From Listeria innocua (GTDB lineage: Bacteria; Bacillota; Bacilli; Lactobacillales; Listeriaceae), in assembly GCF_028596125.1 (NCBI RefSeq), contig NZ_CP117229.1:1906001-1970000 (forward strand): a DNA stretch of 64,000 nucleotides. The letters are read 5' to 3'. The translations under genes were made by a program, and so were the position numbers. How positions within the stretch are numbered: the stretch's first letter is position 1; every line of letters begins with the position of its first letter. Below the pieces are notes generated by a model. That model saw nothing but the letters and a program-made list of their open reading frames with translations, searched no databases and was not told the origin of the DNA. Positions 56,652 through 64,000 of the stretch are shown here, piece after piece.

Positions 56652-56777
56652 TTTTCCATCTCCCTTTATTTATGTTTCAAGGTAAAAACGATCGAGTTCT
56701 GCAATCGTTTTCATCTTGAAAAATAATTATATCACAAAGGTTTGTGAAAAAAGTATCATTATTAAAAATTTCTTCAA

Positions 56778-56830
56778 CAAAAAAACTGTAAAAATTTCTT
56801 TAGGAAGAGCTAAAGAATTTTTACAGTTAA
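56778..56830 (-). terminator. Terminator after pdp
   Basis: Minus strand stem AACTGTAAAAATTCTTTAG with CTAAAGAAATTTTTACAGTT, followed by a T run. Confidence 0.93.
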
Positions 56831-56835
56831 AATTT

Positions 56836-58137
56836 TTATTCTGTAATAATTTTATGAATGAGTGTTGGTGCTGTTGCTTGGTCAGCGATTTTGATGTTTT
56901 CGTAGATTTTTGCTTTTACATTTTCTACGTCTTCTTGGTCGGCAAAAATCGTTACGAGTGAATCGCCTTCTTTGACTTGATCGCCTACTTTTTTGCGTAG
57001 CATTAAACCTACTGCTAGGTTGATTTCGTCTTCTTTTGTTGCACGACCGGCGCCTAGAATCATTGCTGCGATTCCAATTTCATCAGCAACGATTTGGCTT
57101 ACGAAACCGGATGTTTTAGCGGGTACTTCGATTTGGTATTTTGCTTGTGGGAGTTTTTCTGGGTGGTCAACAATACTTGCATCGCCGCCTTGATTAGAAA
57201 GGAAGGTTTTGAATTTCTCTAGTGCTGCTCCGTTTTCGATTACTTCGATTAGTTTGGCGCGAGCTTCATCTAAGGTTTCAGCTTGTTTAGCAAGTACGAC
57301 CATTTGACTTCCGAGTACGAGAACTAATTCAGTTAAGTCTTCTGGACCTTGACCTTTTAATGTATCAATAGCTTCTTTTACTTCTAAAGCGTTTCCGATT
57401 GCTTCACCAAGTGGTTGAGACATATCAGAAATAACTGCCATTGTATTTCTACCAACGTTATTACCGATGCGAACCATTGCATGTGCTAGGTTTTCTGCAT
57501 CTTCGTCGGTTTTCATAAACGCACCAGCACCGGTTTTTACATCAAGTACGATTGCATCTGCGCCGGCTGCGATTTTTTTACTCATAATGGAGCTTGCAAT
57601 GAGTGGAATAGAGTTCACGGTTCCTGTTACATCACGAAGCGCGTACATTTTTTTATCAGCTGGAGTAAGGTTACCTGATTGACCAATAACAGCTACTTTG
57701 TCGCGATTTACTAAGTTAATGAAATCTTTTTTATCTAGTTCAATATGGAAACCTTCGATGGATTCTAATTTATCAATAGTGCCTCCAGTGTGACCTAGGC
57801 CGCGTCCAGACATTTTGGCAACTGGAACACCTACTGCTGCTACAAGTGGAGCAAGGACAAGTGTTGTTGTATCACCAACGCCACCAGTACTATGTTTGTC
57901 GACTTTGATGCCCTCGATTGCAGATAGATCAATCGTGTCGCCAGATCCTACCATTGCCATTGTTAAATCTGCGCGTTCTTGATCGTTCATATCTTGGAAA
58001 AAGATTGCCATGGCTAGAGCACTTGCTTGATAATCTGGAATTTCCCCATTTGTATAGCCATCAATGAAAAACTGAATTTCTTCTGTTGATAAAGCTTTGC
58101 CGTCCCTCTTCTTGGAAATAATATCCACCATTCTCAT
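56836..58137 (-). CDS. pdp: Pyrimidine-nucleoside phosphorylase
   Basis: Phosphorolyses thymidine, uridine and deoxyuridine. 433 residues with [18 protein letters not shown] (about 82-99), [16 protein letters not shown] (about 109-124), and the C-terminal QTP domain. Start MRMVDII as in Bacillus Pdp. Minus strand, with a cre-like site and a LacI-type palindrome upstream, and terminated strongly. Feeds deoxyribose-1-phosphate to DeoB and then DeoC. Confidence 0.97.
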   Translation of the reverse strand: MRMVDIISKKRDGKALSTEEIQFFIDGYTNGEIPDYQASALAMAIFFQDMNDQERADLTMAMVGSGDTIDLSAIEGIKVDKHSTGGVGDTTTLVLAPLVAAVGVPVAKMSGRGLGHTGGTIDKLESIEGFHIELDKKDFINLVNRDKVAVIGQSGNLTPADKKMYALRDVTGTVNSIPLIASSIMSKKIAAGADAIVLDVKTGAGAFMKTDEDAENLAHAMVRIGNNVGRNTMAVISDMSQPLGEAIGNALEVKEAIDTLKGQGPEDLTELVLVLGSQMVVLAKQAETLDEARAKLIEVIENGAALEKFKTFLSNQGGDASIVDHPEKLPQAKYQIEVPAKTSGFVSQIVADEIGIAAMILGAGRATKEDEINLAVGLMLRKKVGDQVKEGDSLVTIFADQEDVENVKAKIYENIKIADQATAPTLIHKIITE

Positions 58138-58187
58138 TTCTCTTCACCCTTTCTTTTTGTCCACTTTAGCATTTTATGTACCTTTAT

Positions 58188-58201
58188 TGAGAACGGTTAC
58201 A
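58188..58201. promoter_or_regulatory. cre-like site upstream of pdp
   Basis: TGAGAACGGTTACA agrees with the catabolite-response consensus TGWAANCGNTNWCA at 13 of 14 positions. Could bind CcpA or the adjacent LacI-family protein. Confidence 0.6.
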
Positions 58202-58208
58202 CTTTTTA

Positions 58209-58224
58209 AGTAAACCGTTTTACT
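58209..58224. promoter_or_regulatory. LacI-family operator candidate upstream of pdp
   Basis: AGTAAACCGTTTTACT, a 16-bp near-palindrome with a central CG, about 22 bp from the cre-like site. The flanking LacI-family gene is a candidate binder. Confidence 0.55.
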
Positions 58225-58267
58225 AAACAAGAACATGTGCTTAACATGCTCACTATATCGTACTCGC

Positions 58268-59278
58268 TCACTTCTTGTCAATACTTTTTGTACTACTGCG
58301 TTCGATTAGAGAAATATCAAGTAAGCGGTTCTCTAATTTCTCGGTTGGATTTTGGAGATTTTTTAGTAAAAGTTCTGCGGCAATTTCGCCAATACCATAG
58401 ACTGGTTGGCGAATGGTTGTAAGTGGCGGGGTCATGTATTCGGAAAGTTCTATATCATCAAATCCGATAACGCTTAGTTCTTTAGGGATGTGAATATTGT
58501 TTTCTAATGCCGCGCGGTAAGTCCCCATTGCCATTAGATCATTGGTAGCAAAAATGGCGCTAATATTTTCTTGCAGTAATTTTTGCGAGGCGATATAGCC
58601 ACCGTGCATCGTTTGGTCCCCGCTCACAATCCAGCCATCTTCTACAGTAAGTTGATAATCTTTCATACAAGCCAAATAACCTTCATAGCGTTCATGTACG
58701 TTATAAAAAGATGTATCAGAAATGATGATTCCGATATTCGTATGACCCAGTTCAATTAAATGTTCGGTTGCCATATAGCCGCCTTTGAAATCATCAATTG
58801 CGATATTACCTTCTTGTCTAGGATTGCGCTGACGGTCGAGTAAAATATACGGCGACCGCTTCTCTTCCATGCGTTTAATAACACCAGAGAGCAGAATATT
58901 AGGGCTGGCGATAATTAAGCCATCGACAGCCCGGTGTAATAATTCTTCTACGTATAAATCTTCTCGTTCTTTATCATTAGAAGAGTTACAGAGCATAATC
59001 ATATAACCTTCTTTATTTAAGTAATCTTCTGCCCCTTTGACCATTTGGGAAAAAAATGGATCGGTTACTTCCGGGACAATCATTCCAATTGTGTTCGTAT
59101 GACTAACAATCATGTTTTTTGCGAAAAAGTTTGGTTTGTAAGACATCTCTTTTGCTGTTTTCAGGACTTTTTCACGGGTTAAATCGCTAAATCGTTCCCC
59201 TTTACCATTCAAAATTTGAGAAATCGTCGTAATTGAAACGCCTGTCTTTTCTGCTATTTCGCGGATAGTTGCAGCCAT
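58268..59278 (-). CDS. LacI-family transcriptional regulator
   Basis: 336 residues. Helix-turn-helix with hinge: TIREIAEKTGVSITTISQILNGKGERFSDLTREKVLKTAKEMSYKPN (residues 4-50), then a periplasmic-binding-protein-like effector domain (IGMIVPEVTDPFFSQMVKGAEDYL, AIDDFKGGYMATEHLIELGHTNIGII, PKELSVIGFDDIELSEYMTPPLTTIRQP). SD GGGGGAG. Its place between deoC and pdp, with LacI-type palindromes at its 3' end before pdp, suggests it controls pdp; effector unknown. Confidence 0.9.
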   Translation of the reverse strand: MAATIREIAEKTGVSITTISQILNGKGERFSDLTREKVLKTAKEMSYKPNFFAKNMIVSHTNTIGMIVPEVTDPFFSQMVKGAEDYLNKEGYMIMLCNSSNDKEREDLYVEELLHRAVDGLIIASPNILLSGVIKRMEEKRSPYILLDRQRNPRQEGNIAIDDFKGGYMATEHLIELGHTNIGIIISDTSFYNVHERYEGYLACMKDYQLTVEDGWIVSGDQTMHGGYIASQKLLQENISAIFATNDLMAMGTYRAALENNIHIPKELSVIGFDDIELSEYMTPPLTTIRQPVYGIGEIAAELLLKNLQNPTEKLENRLLDISLIERSSTKSIDKK

Positions 59279-59357
59279 TTAAACTCCCCCAGTCAGATTA
59301 TCTATTCTCCTTATTTTGCCACATTTAAGAATAATAATAAAGGGGTTTCATCCAAAA

Positions 59358-60029
59358 TTAGTAATTATCTGGTTTAGCTGGTTTTTCGCCGGAAATAATT
59401 GCGACACCTGCACTTGCGCCGATACGAGTTGCGCCTGCTTCAATCATTTTTTCCACGTCTTCTTTTGTACGAACTCCGCCAGATGCTTTTACGCCGATGT
59501 TCGGTCCTACAGTTTTACGCATTAAAGCAATATCTTCGGCAGTTGCGCCACCTGTGGAGAATCCAGTGGATGTTTTAACGAAGTCTGTTCCCGCTTTTAC
59601 AGCGATTTCACATGCGCGAACTTTTTCTTCATCTGTTAATAGGCAAGTTTCAATAATTACTTTTACTAATGCTTTCCCTTTGGCAGCATCAACTACAGCG
59701 CGAATATCACGTTCTACTAATTCATCGTCTTTGTCTTTTAATGCGCCGATATTAATAACCATATCCACTTCTTTAGCGCCGTTTTCGATGGCATTTTTCA
59801 CTTCAAAAGCTTTTACTTCTGGTGTATTTGCTCCAAGCGGGAAACCGATAACTGTACATACAACGGATTCTGCTCCTGAAAGCTGTTCAGCGGATAATTT
59901 CACCCAAGTTGGATTCACGCATACGGAAGCAAAACCATATTCTCTTGCTTCTTTTGTTAATGTTAAAATTTGTTCTTTCGTTGTGTCTGGTTTTAAAGCA
60001 GTGTGATCGATCATTTTGGCAATTGTCAT
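59358..60029 (-). CDS. deoC: Deoxyribose-phosphate aldolase
   Basis: Cleaves 2-deoxyribose-5-phosphate to glyceraldehyde-3-phosphate and acetaldehyde. 223 residues; [11 protein letters not shown] near the start, [13 protein letters not shown] and the Schiff-base Lys in [14 protein letters not shown]. Start at 60029 is 8 nt after AAAGGAG; a reading to 60074 is not supported. Follows deoR by 62 bp on the same strand. Confidence 0.97.
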   Translation of the reverse strand: MTIAKMIDHTALKPDTTKEQILTLTKEAREYGFASVCVNPTWVKLSAEQLSGAESVVCTVIGFPLGANTPEVKAFEVKNAIENGAKEVDMVINIGALKDKDDELVERDIRAVVDAAKGKALVKVIIETCLLTDEEKVRACEIAVKAGTDFVKTSTGFSTGGATAEDIALMRKTVGPNIGVKASGGVRTKEDVEKMIEAGATRIGASAGVAIISGEKPAKPDNY

Positions 60030-60091
60030 TATAAAAACTCCTTTAAAATTGGATTTGACTTTATCATATCGCACTACAGAACATTTGTAAA

Positions 60092-61039
60092 CTAATTGCT
60101 GAAATTTTGTTCAAGTAGTTGTTTTGCTGTATATTGGTCGGTAATAAAATGGTTGGCATAACCGCCACGGAGCGCGCCATGAATTGCTTTTATTTTCCGT
60201 TCTCCACCTGCGACAAGAATAGCTGTTTCTTTTTGTTTTAAATCTTGTAAGTCAATGCCGATAGTCCGTTCATTCATTTTTTCGTCAGCAATTTCGCCGT
60301 TGATAGTGAAAAATCGAGAACAAATATCGCCAACAGCTTTTTCTTTTAAGCGGATTTTCTCTTCGTCTGAAAAGTATCCTAATCGGAAAAGTAGTGCCTC
60401 TTCGCGTACTGTCCCTACTGTGAAAATGGCGATATTAGCTTTTTTGCCGAGTTCGATGATATTTTTTATATGACGGTCAGCTTCCACCATTTGTTTCGCA
60501 AGTGGATTATCTAGGACGACGGGGAGCGGGAGCGATACTGGTGCTGTATCATAGGCTGCACCGAAAAGAGCAAGCGTTTCGGCCGCATAGGTATTGACAT
60601 CTGAATGACTCACGCCGCCTTTTAGCTGGACGACTTTGATTTCAGCTTTCTGTGGTGAAAGTTTTTGGGCAATCTTATACATGGTTGTTCCCCAGCTCAC
60701 ACCAAGAATATCGTCATCATGGATAATTTCTTCTAAATATTCTGCTGCACTTTGGCTAATTTGTTTAGAGATTTCGCTATAGTCATTGGTTTGACTGAAA
60801 GCGACGGTTACATTTTTAAGTTGGTATTTTTCCTTTAAAGCCACGGCCAGTTCTGTAAGGTTAGAAAATGGATCTTGGACTTCGATTTTGACGTATCCTT
60901 TTAGTTTCGCGTTTTGGAGTAACCTGGAAACAGTTGGTCTAGAAACACCTAGACGTGTGGCAATTTCTTGTTGACCGAGATCGGATTGATAATAAAGTCT
61001 CGCAACCTCAATACTCAGTTGTTCTTTTTGTTTATCCAT
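60092..61039 (-). CDS. deoR: SorC-family deoxyribonucleoside regulator
   Basis: 315 residues like Bacillus DeoR (SorC family). N-terminal helix-turn-helix: [39 protein letters not shown] (residues 16-54); C-terminal sugar-phosphate-binding domain with [16 protein letters not shown]. In Bacillus, DeoR represses dra-nupC-pdp and responds to deoxyribose-5-phosphate; position directly before deoC supports the same role. Confidence 0.88.
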   Translation of the reverse strand: MDKQKEQLSIEVARLYYQSDLGQQEIATRLGVSRPTVSRLLQNAKLKGYVKIEVQDPFSNLTELAVALKEKYQLKNVTVAFSQTNDYSEISKQISQSAAEYLEEIIHDDDILGVSWGTTMYKIAQKLSPQKAEIKVVQLKGGVSHSDVNTYAAETLALFGAAYDTAPVSLPLPVVLDNPLAKQMVEADRHIKNIIELGKKANIAIFTVGTVREEALLFRLGYFSDEEKIRLKEKAVGDICSRFFTINGEIADEKMNERTIGIDLQDLKQKETAILVAGGERKIKAIHGALRGGYANHFITDQYTAKQLLEQNFSN

Positions 61040-61100
61040 TTCATCCCTCCATCTTTTTCTTTTTAGTATAACGTATGAAGGAGGATAGTTCGAGAGGGAA

Positions 61101-61134
61101 GATAAAAAAAGACAGCCGCGGCTGTCTTTTTTTC
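61101..61134. terminator. Terminator after the PTS operon
   Basis: Stem AAAGACAGCC / GGCTGTCTTT with long A and T runs on both strands, directly after the EIIA stop. Confidence 0.93.
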
Positions 61135-61551
61135 TTAAAAGTCTTCTTCTATTTCTTCAAGCGGCGCGGCATATTCATAAATTCCTAGTCGGCCAGTTTC
61201 GGCGACTTGATTCGCTAGTTCTTTTAAAGGTAGCATTTCCCGGCTTAGGAATGCTTCTAATAAAAGAGGTATATTCACACCTGCAACTAGTTCCACTTCA
61301 TTAAAGTTTTCAAGTAATCGAACGAGGACATTAAACGGGGTTCCGCCTTTTAAATCAGTTAGAAATAAAAGCCCTTCTGATACATCAAGTTTAGCTACCT
61401 CATTAACTATTTTCATCTGCAAATTTTCTGCAGATTCATTTACTTCAAAAGGAACAAAACTTGTATTTTCTTGTTTACCGCAAATCATCTCAGCAGATTG
61501 AATGAGTTCTTTTGCGGCGTTTCCATGGGTACAAACAAAAATTGCTTTCAT
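61135..61551 (-). CDS. Mannose-family PTS component EIIA
   Basis: 138 residues; MKAIFVCTHGNAAKEL has the phosphorylated His9 of Man-family EIIA, and LLFLTDLKGGTPFNVLVRLLE matches the fold. Last gene of the operon EIID-SIS-SIS-EIIA (reading right to left). EIIB and EIIC must lie beyond the right edge. Sugar unknown. Confidence 0.92.
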   Translation of the reverse strand: MKAIFVCTHGNAAKELIQSAEMICGKQENTSFVPFEVNESAENLQMKIVNEVAKLDVSEGLLFLTDLKGGTPFNVLVRLLENFNEVELVAGVNIPLLLEAFLSREMLPLKELANQVAETGRLGIYEYAAPLEEIEEDF

Positions 61552-61567
61552 TTTCTAAACCGCCTTT

Positions 61568-62563
61568 TTAATAGTCTAACTGACGATAATATCTTCTGAT
61601 TTCCATTGGGTGGCAGTTAATTTTTTCCACGTGCACATCGATTCGGTTATTAACTGCGTGGATAATAAATGGCGATAAAGCTCCTCTGAATTTAGCGGAA
61701 ATGCCTGGCATATCGTAATCTTTTGCATCAATAACTGTATAATTAGCGCAAATTTGTGGAATAAAATCAACCACTCGCTCACTTAAAGAACGCTGGCTAT
61801 CTTCCGTCACATAAATAGTAACTGGTGTATCGCGTTCTACAATTTCAAACATCCCGTGGAAAAACTCATGCGATTCAATCGATTTCGTTTTAATCCAGTG
61901 TTGTTCTTCCCAGTAGCACATTGCGTAAGAATAAGTTGCGCCCCACTGGTTCCCCGCGCCAACAAAATAATGAATGTCATCTTGGTGGTGTTTAAGAGCA
62001 AATTCTTGTCCAAATTTATCAGCAGCTTTTTCTACTTCGACAATCCCTTTAGCAAAATGTTGATCCATTTCTTGATAAAACGCATCGTAATCATCAAATT
62101 CACCTGCTAAGTACATAAAACGATCTGCTACCATGAAGAATTTCAATTGCTCGTTTAACGGATATGAAATTAGGTGGTCCACTAAAGTAGCTAGTTCTGC
62201 TTCTGCTTTATCAATAAATCCAAAAACAGTTGCGCCAATTTCATTACATTTTTTCACTGCATCAACTACTTCTTGCGTGCTTCCTGTTACTGACGAAATG
62301 ACAACAAGCGTATCTTTCGTGACGCGTTTATTGCCAGTTGTTAAAAATACAGCAGCATTCTCATAAAACGTTTCTAATGCTGTTTTTTCTTTCATATGCA
62401 CAACAGCTTGCATTGCAGATGCGTAGGTTCCCCCAATGCCAAGCCAGCAAATATTGCTAAATCCTCGGTTATGAATTTGGTCAACTACTTCATTAATTTG
62501 CGGGCGTAATTTTAACGCCCCTTCCATATTTTCTCTTACTTTTTGTTCATCAAATTTTAGCAC
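61568..62563 (-). CDS. SIS-domain sugar-phosphate deglycase/isomerase
   Basis: 331 residues with two SIS domains (GIGGTYASAMQAVVHMKEKT near residue 40; VGAGNQWGATYSYAM near 185) and ESHEFFHGMFEIVERDTPVTIY, as in fructosamine-6-phosphate deglycases (FrlB/GfrF type). Located in a Man-PTS operon with a second SIS protein. The reaction (release of an amino compound from an imported phosphorylated sugar-amine conjugate) is inferred by analogy to Salmonella gfr genes. Confidence 0.82.
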   Translation of the reverse strand: MLKFDEQKVRENMEGALKLRPQINEVVDQIHNRGFSNICWLGIGGTYASAMQAVVHMKEKTALETFYENAAVFLTTGNKRVTKDTLVVISSVTGSTQEVVDAVKKCNEIGATVFGFIDKAEAELATLVDHLISYPLNEQLKFFMVADRFMYLAGEFDDYDAFYQEMDQHFAKGIVEVEKAADKFGQEFALKHHQDDIHYFVGAGNQWGATYSYAMCYWEEQHWIKTKSIESHEFFHGMFEIVERDTPVTIYVTEDSQRSLSERVVDFIPQICANYTVIDAKDYDMPGISAKFRGALSPFIIHAVNNRIDVHVEKINCHPMEIRRYYRQLDY

Positions 62564-62585
62564 TGCTCATTCCTACTTTCTTTGA

Positions 62586-63650
62586 TTAAATTTTAGATTT
62601 AGTTATTTGGTCAAATTCCGGGAAAGCTGATACTTCTAAATTAATGCCTTTTTCCTTAGAAATTTTAAAAGATAATAAGTGAACTGGGATTGTCATAAAT
62701 AGCGGTGTTAGCAGTTCAGCTGTATTTAAGCCGAGTAATAAATCATCCGTACTTTCACCACCAGTGTTCGCATAGATTGTTCGGATTTTCTCAACATGTC
62801 CTTTTAAAAATTGTTTAAGTTTGTCCGCACGATTTTCTAACAAACCATGTGGCTCAATGAAAATGATATAGTCACGGTCGGATAATCCAATGTAAGGGCC
62901 ATGCATGTATTCCTCTAATTCTTTTCCAAAAGAGGTAATTCGGATGGTTTCCGTTACTTTTGTTTCTCCCTCACGCGCCACGCCATAAGTAGCACCATAT
63001 CCAATGAAAAAGATTCGTTCCGCTTCCATTAATTCATTAAAATGGGCTTCAATCCATTTTTCTGATTGTGCGATAGCTTTTGGTAAATGAGCGGTGATTT
63101 TTTGTAATTCCGCTATTTCCGATTGATAGGTTGTTTCTGTAATTTTTGTTTGCAATAAGGCCATTTCGAGTGCGATTAAATTTAGCATTAAGATCGTGGC
63201 GCTGTATCCAAGGGTGACATAAGGCATCTCTTCTATGCCCATTCCAAGGTCAATCGTATGCGTTCCTGCTTTTGCAATTGGGCTTGTTAAATCACTCGTT
63301 AATGTGAAAACATTGCCACCCTGACGCTCGATTTCTTCTACAAGATGGATGGTAGAATAACTATGTCCACCTTGTGATATGGCGATATATAATGTGTTTT
63401 TGTTTAAATGAAGCATGTAGTTAGCTGCTGTAGATGGTTCTTCTACATAAACCGGTATAGCTAGTTTCGCCGACATGTATAACTGTGCCGCAAACGCTGC
63501 ATTAGAACTTGAGCCTGTTGCGAAAATTACGATAGCTTCATAATTCGCATGCTTCATTTGAATGATGTCTTGTAAAAGTTCCTTCCGATTTCGGATTATA
63601 TTTTCATAAACTTCTTGTTCTGACCGGATATAGTAATCCATATTTTTCAT
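62586..63650 (-). CDS. SIS-domain deglycase/aminotransferase-like protein
   Basis: 354 residues with two SIS domains (VIFATGSSSNAAFAAQLYMSAKLAIPVYVEEPST near 42-75; FFIGYGATYGVAREGETKVTETIRITSFGKELEEYMHGPYIG near 212-253). Resembles the isomerase half of GlmS but lacks the glutaminase domain, as in GfrE/FrlB-like deglycases. 22 bp upstream of the other SIS gene and 12 bp after the EIID gene, so probably one operon. Confidence 0.82.
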   Translation of the reverse strand: MKNMDYYIRSEQEVYENIIRNRKELLQDIIQMKHANYEAIVIFATGSSSNAAFAAQLYMSAKLAIPVYVEEPSTAANYMLHLNKNTLYIAISQGGHSYSTIHLVEEIERQGGNVFTLTSDLTSPIAKAGTHTIDLGMGIEEMPYVTLGYSATILMLNLIALEMALLQTKITETTYQSEIAELQKITAHLPKAIAQSEKWIEAHFNELMEAERIFFIGYGATYGVAREGETKVTETIRITSFGKELEEYMHGPYIGLSDRDYIIFIEPHGLLENRADKLKQFLKGHVEKIRTIYANTGGESTDDLLLGLNTAELLTPLFMTIPVHLLSFKISKEKGINLEVSAFPEFDQITKSKI

Positions 63651-63662
63651 TTTTTCACCTAC

Positions 63663-64000
63663 TTATTTTAATAAACCTGTAAATGCTCCTAAAATACCAA
63701 TACCAGCAATTAAAAGCAGAATCCAATGCGCTTTTAAACCTTTTTTATCTAACCAAAAGATAAAGAAAGTGAAGCCGAGCGCGAGTATGCCTGGAACAAT
63801 TCCATCAAAAACGCTTTGGATTGTAACAGCCTCGTCGCCAGAACCGAATTTCATTGGCATATTAATTGTTACCATCGTGGCGACCATAGCTCCCACTACA
63901 CCAAGACCTATAATAGAAGCGCCGTATGACAGTTTATCCATCAAACCAGTCTTTTGAATTTTTTCAATAAAATTAGCTCCAATGTTATAACCGATGAATA
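63663..64000 (-). CDS. Mannose-family PTS component EIID (5' end beyond window)
   Basis: The reading stays open to the right edge (112 codons visible), so only the C-terminal part is seen: FIGYNIGANFIEKIQKTGLMDKLSYGASIIGLGVVGAMVATMV... and the hydrophobic GIVPGILALGFTFFIFWLDKKG with a terminal helix. These match the C-terminal end of Man-family EIID. An internal ATG at 63944 is not the start. Confidence 0.88.
   Translation of the reverse strand, partial: FIGYNIGANFIEKIQKTGLMDKLSYGASIIGLGVVGAMVATMVTINMPMKFGSGDEAVTIQSVFDGIVPGILALGFTFFIFWLDKKGLKAHWILLLIAGIGILGAFTGLLK

Overview
The window is a low-GC Firmicute chromosome segment. Protein sequences and gene order (hepS-folE-hup, gpsA-der-ypfD-cmk, recQ-ypbB/fer, resDE, rluB-scpBA, xerD-fur-fhu, zwf, ilv-leu, pdp-deoC-deoR) match Listeria sensu stricto closely. 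Two local differences from the L. monocytogenes EGD-e layout, as I remember it, suggest another strain or a sister species: telA is directly followed by dinB, and a large NlpC/P60-SH3 protein lies between alsD and pdp. No rRNA, tRNA, CRISPR, insertion sequence or prophage was seen.

Layout. 1-8.9 kb (minus strand): hepS (partial), folE, HU, a tyrosine phosphatase, gpsA, der, an S1-repeat protein, cmk, asparaginase. 9-23.8 kb: LysM protein, recQ/ypbB divergent from ferredoxin, ribU under an FMN riboswitch, a thioesterase, resDE, rluB-scpBA, lysA, a purine phosphorylase/phosphopentomutase pair, xerD. 24-29.8 kb: iron block. fur has a perfect PerR box in its promoter region, and fhuBG, fhuD and fhuC each have a sigma-A promoter with a Fur box just downstream of the -10; a ferredoxin-NADP reductase-like gene overlaps fhuC. 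29.7-32.1 kb: timABR-type ABC transporter and TetR repressor with two matching palindromes around the promoter.

32.2-32.6 kb holds a compact unit that gene finding on size alone would miss: a 28-residue hydrophobic Hol-Tox/Fst-like peptide, a 15-codon leader ORF overlapping its start, a bidirectional terminator, and a convergent promoter for an antisense RNA. This looks like a chromosomal type I toxin-antitoxin system and is the main finding.

32.6-41.7 kb: nudF, xpaC-telA, dinB with a LexA box, a short-chain dehydrogenase, rnz, zwf, a YueI protein, a 45-residue membrane peptide, DUF6884 and GNAT genes. 42-53.4 kb: ilvDBNC-leuABCD-ilvA behind a leader-peptide attenuator (VITILLL codons, overlapping antiterminator and terminator), then alsD. 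54.3-56.7 kb: secreted NlpC/P60 protein with nine SH3b repeats in an alternating 405-bp super-repeat. 56.8-61 kb: deoxyribonucleoside catabolism (pdp, a LacI regulator, deoC, deoR). 61.1-64 kb: end of a mannose-family PTS operon with two SIS-domain proteins resembling sugar-amine deglycases, cut by the right edge.
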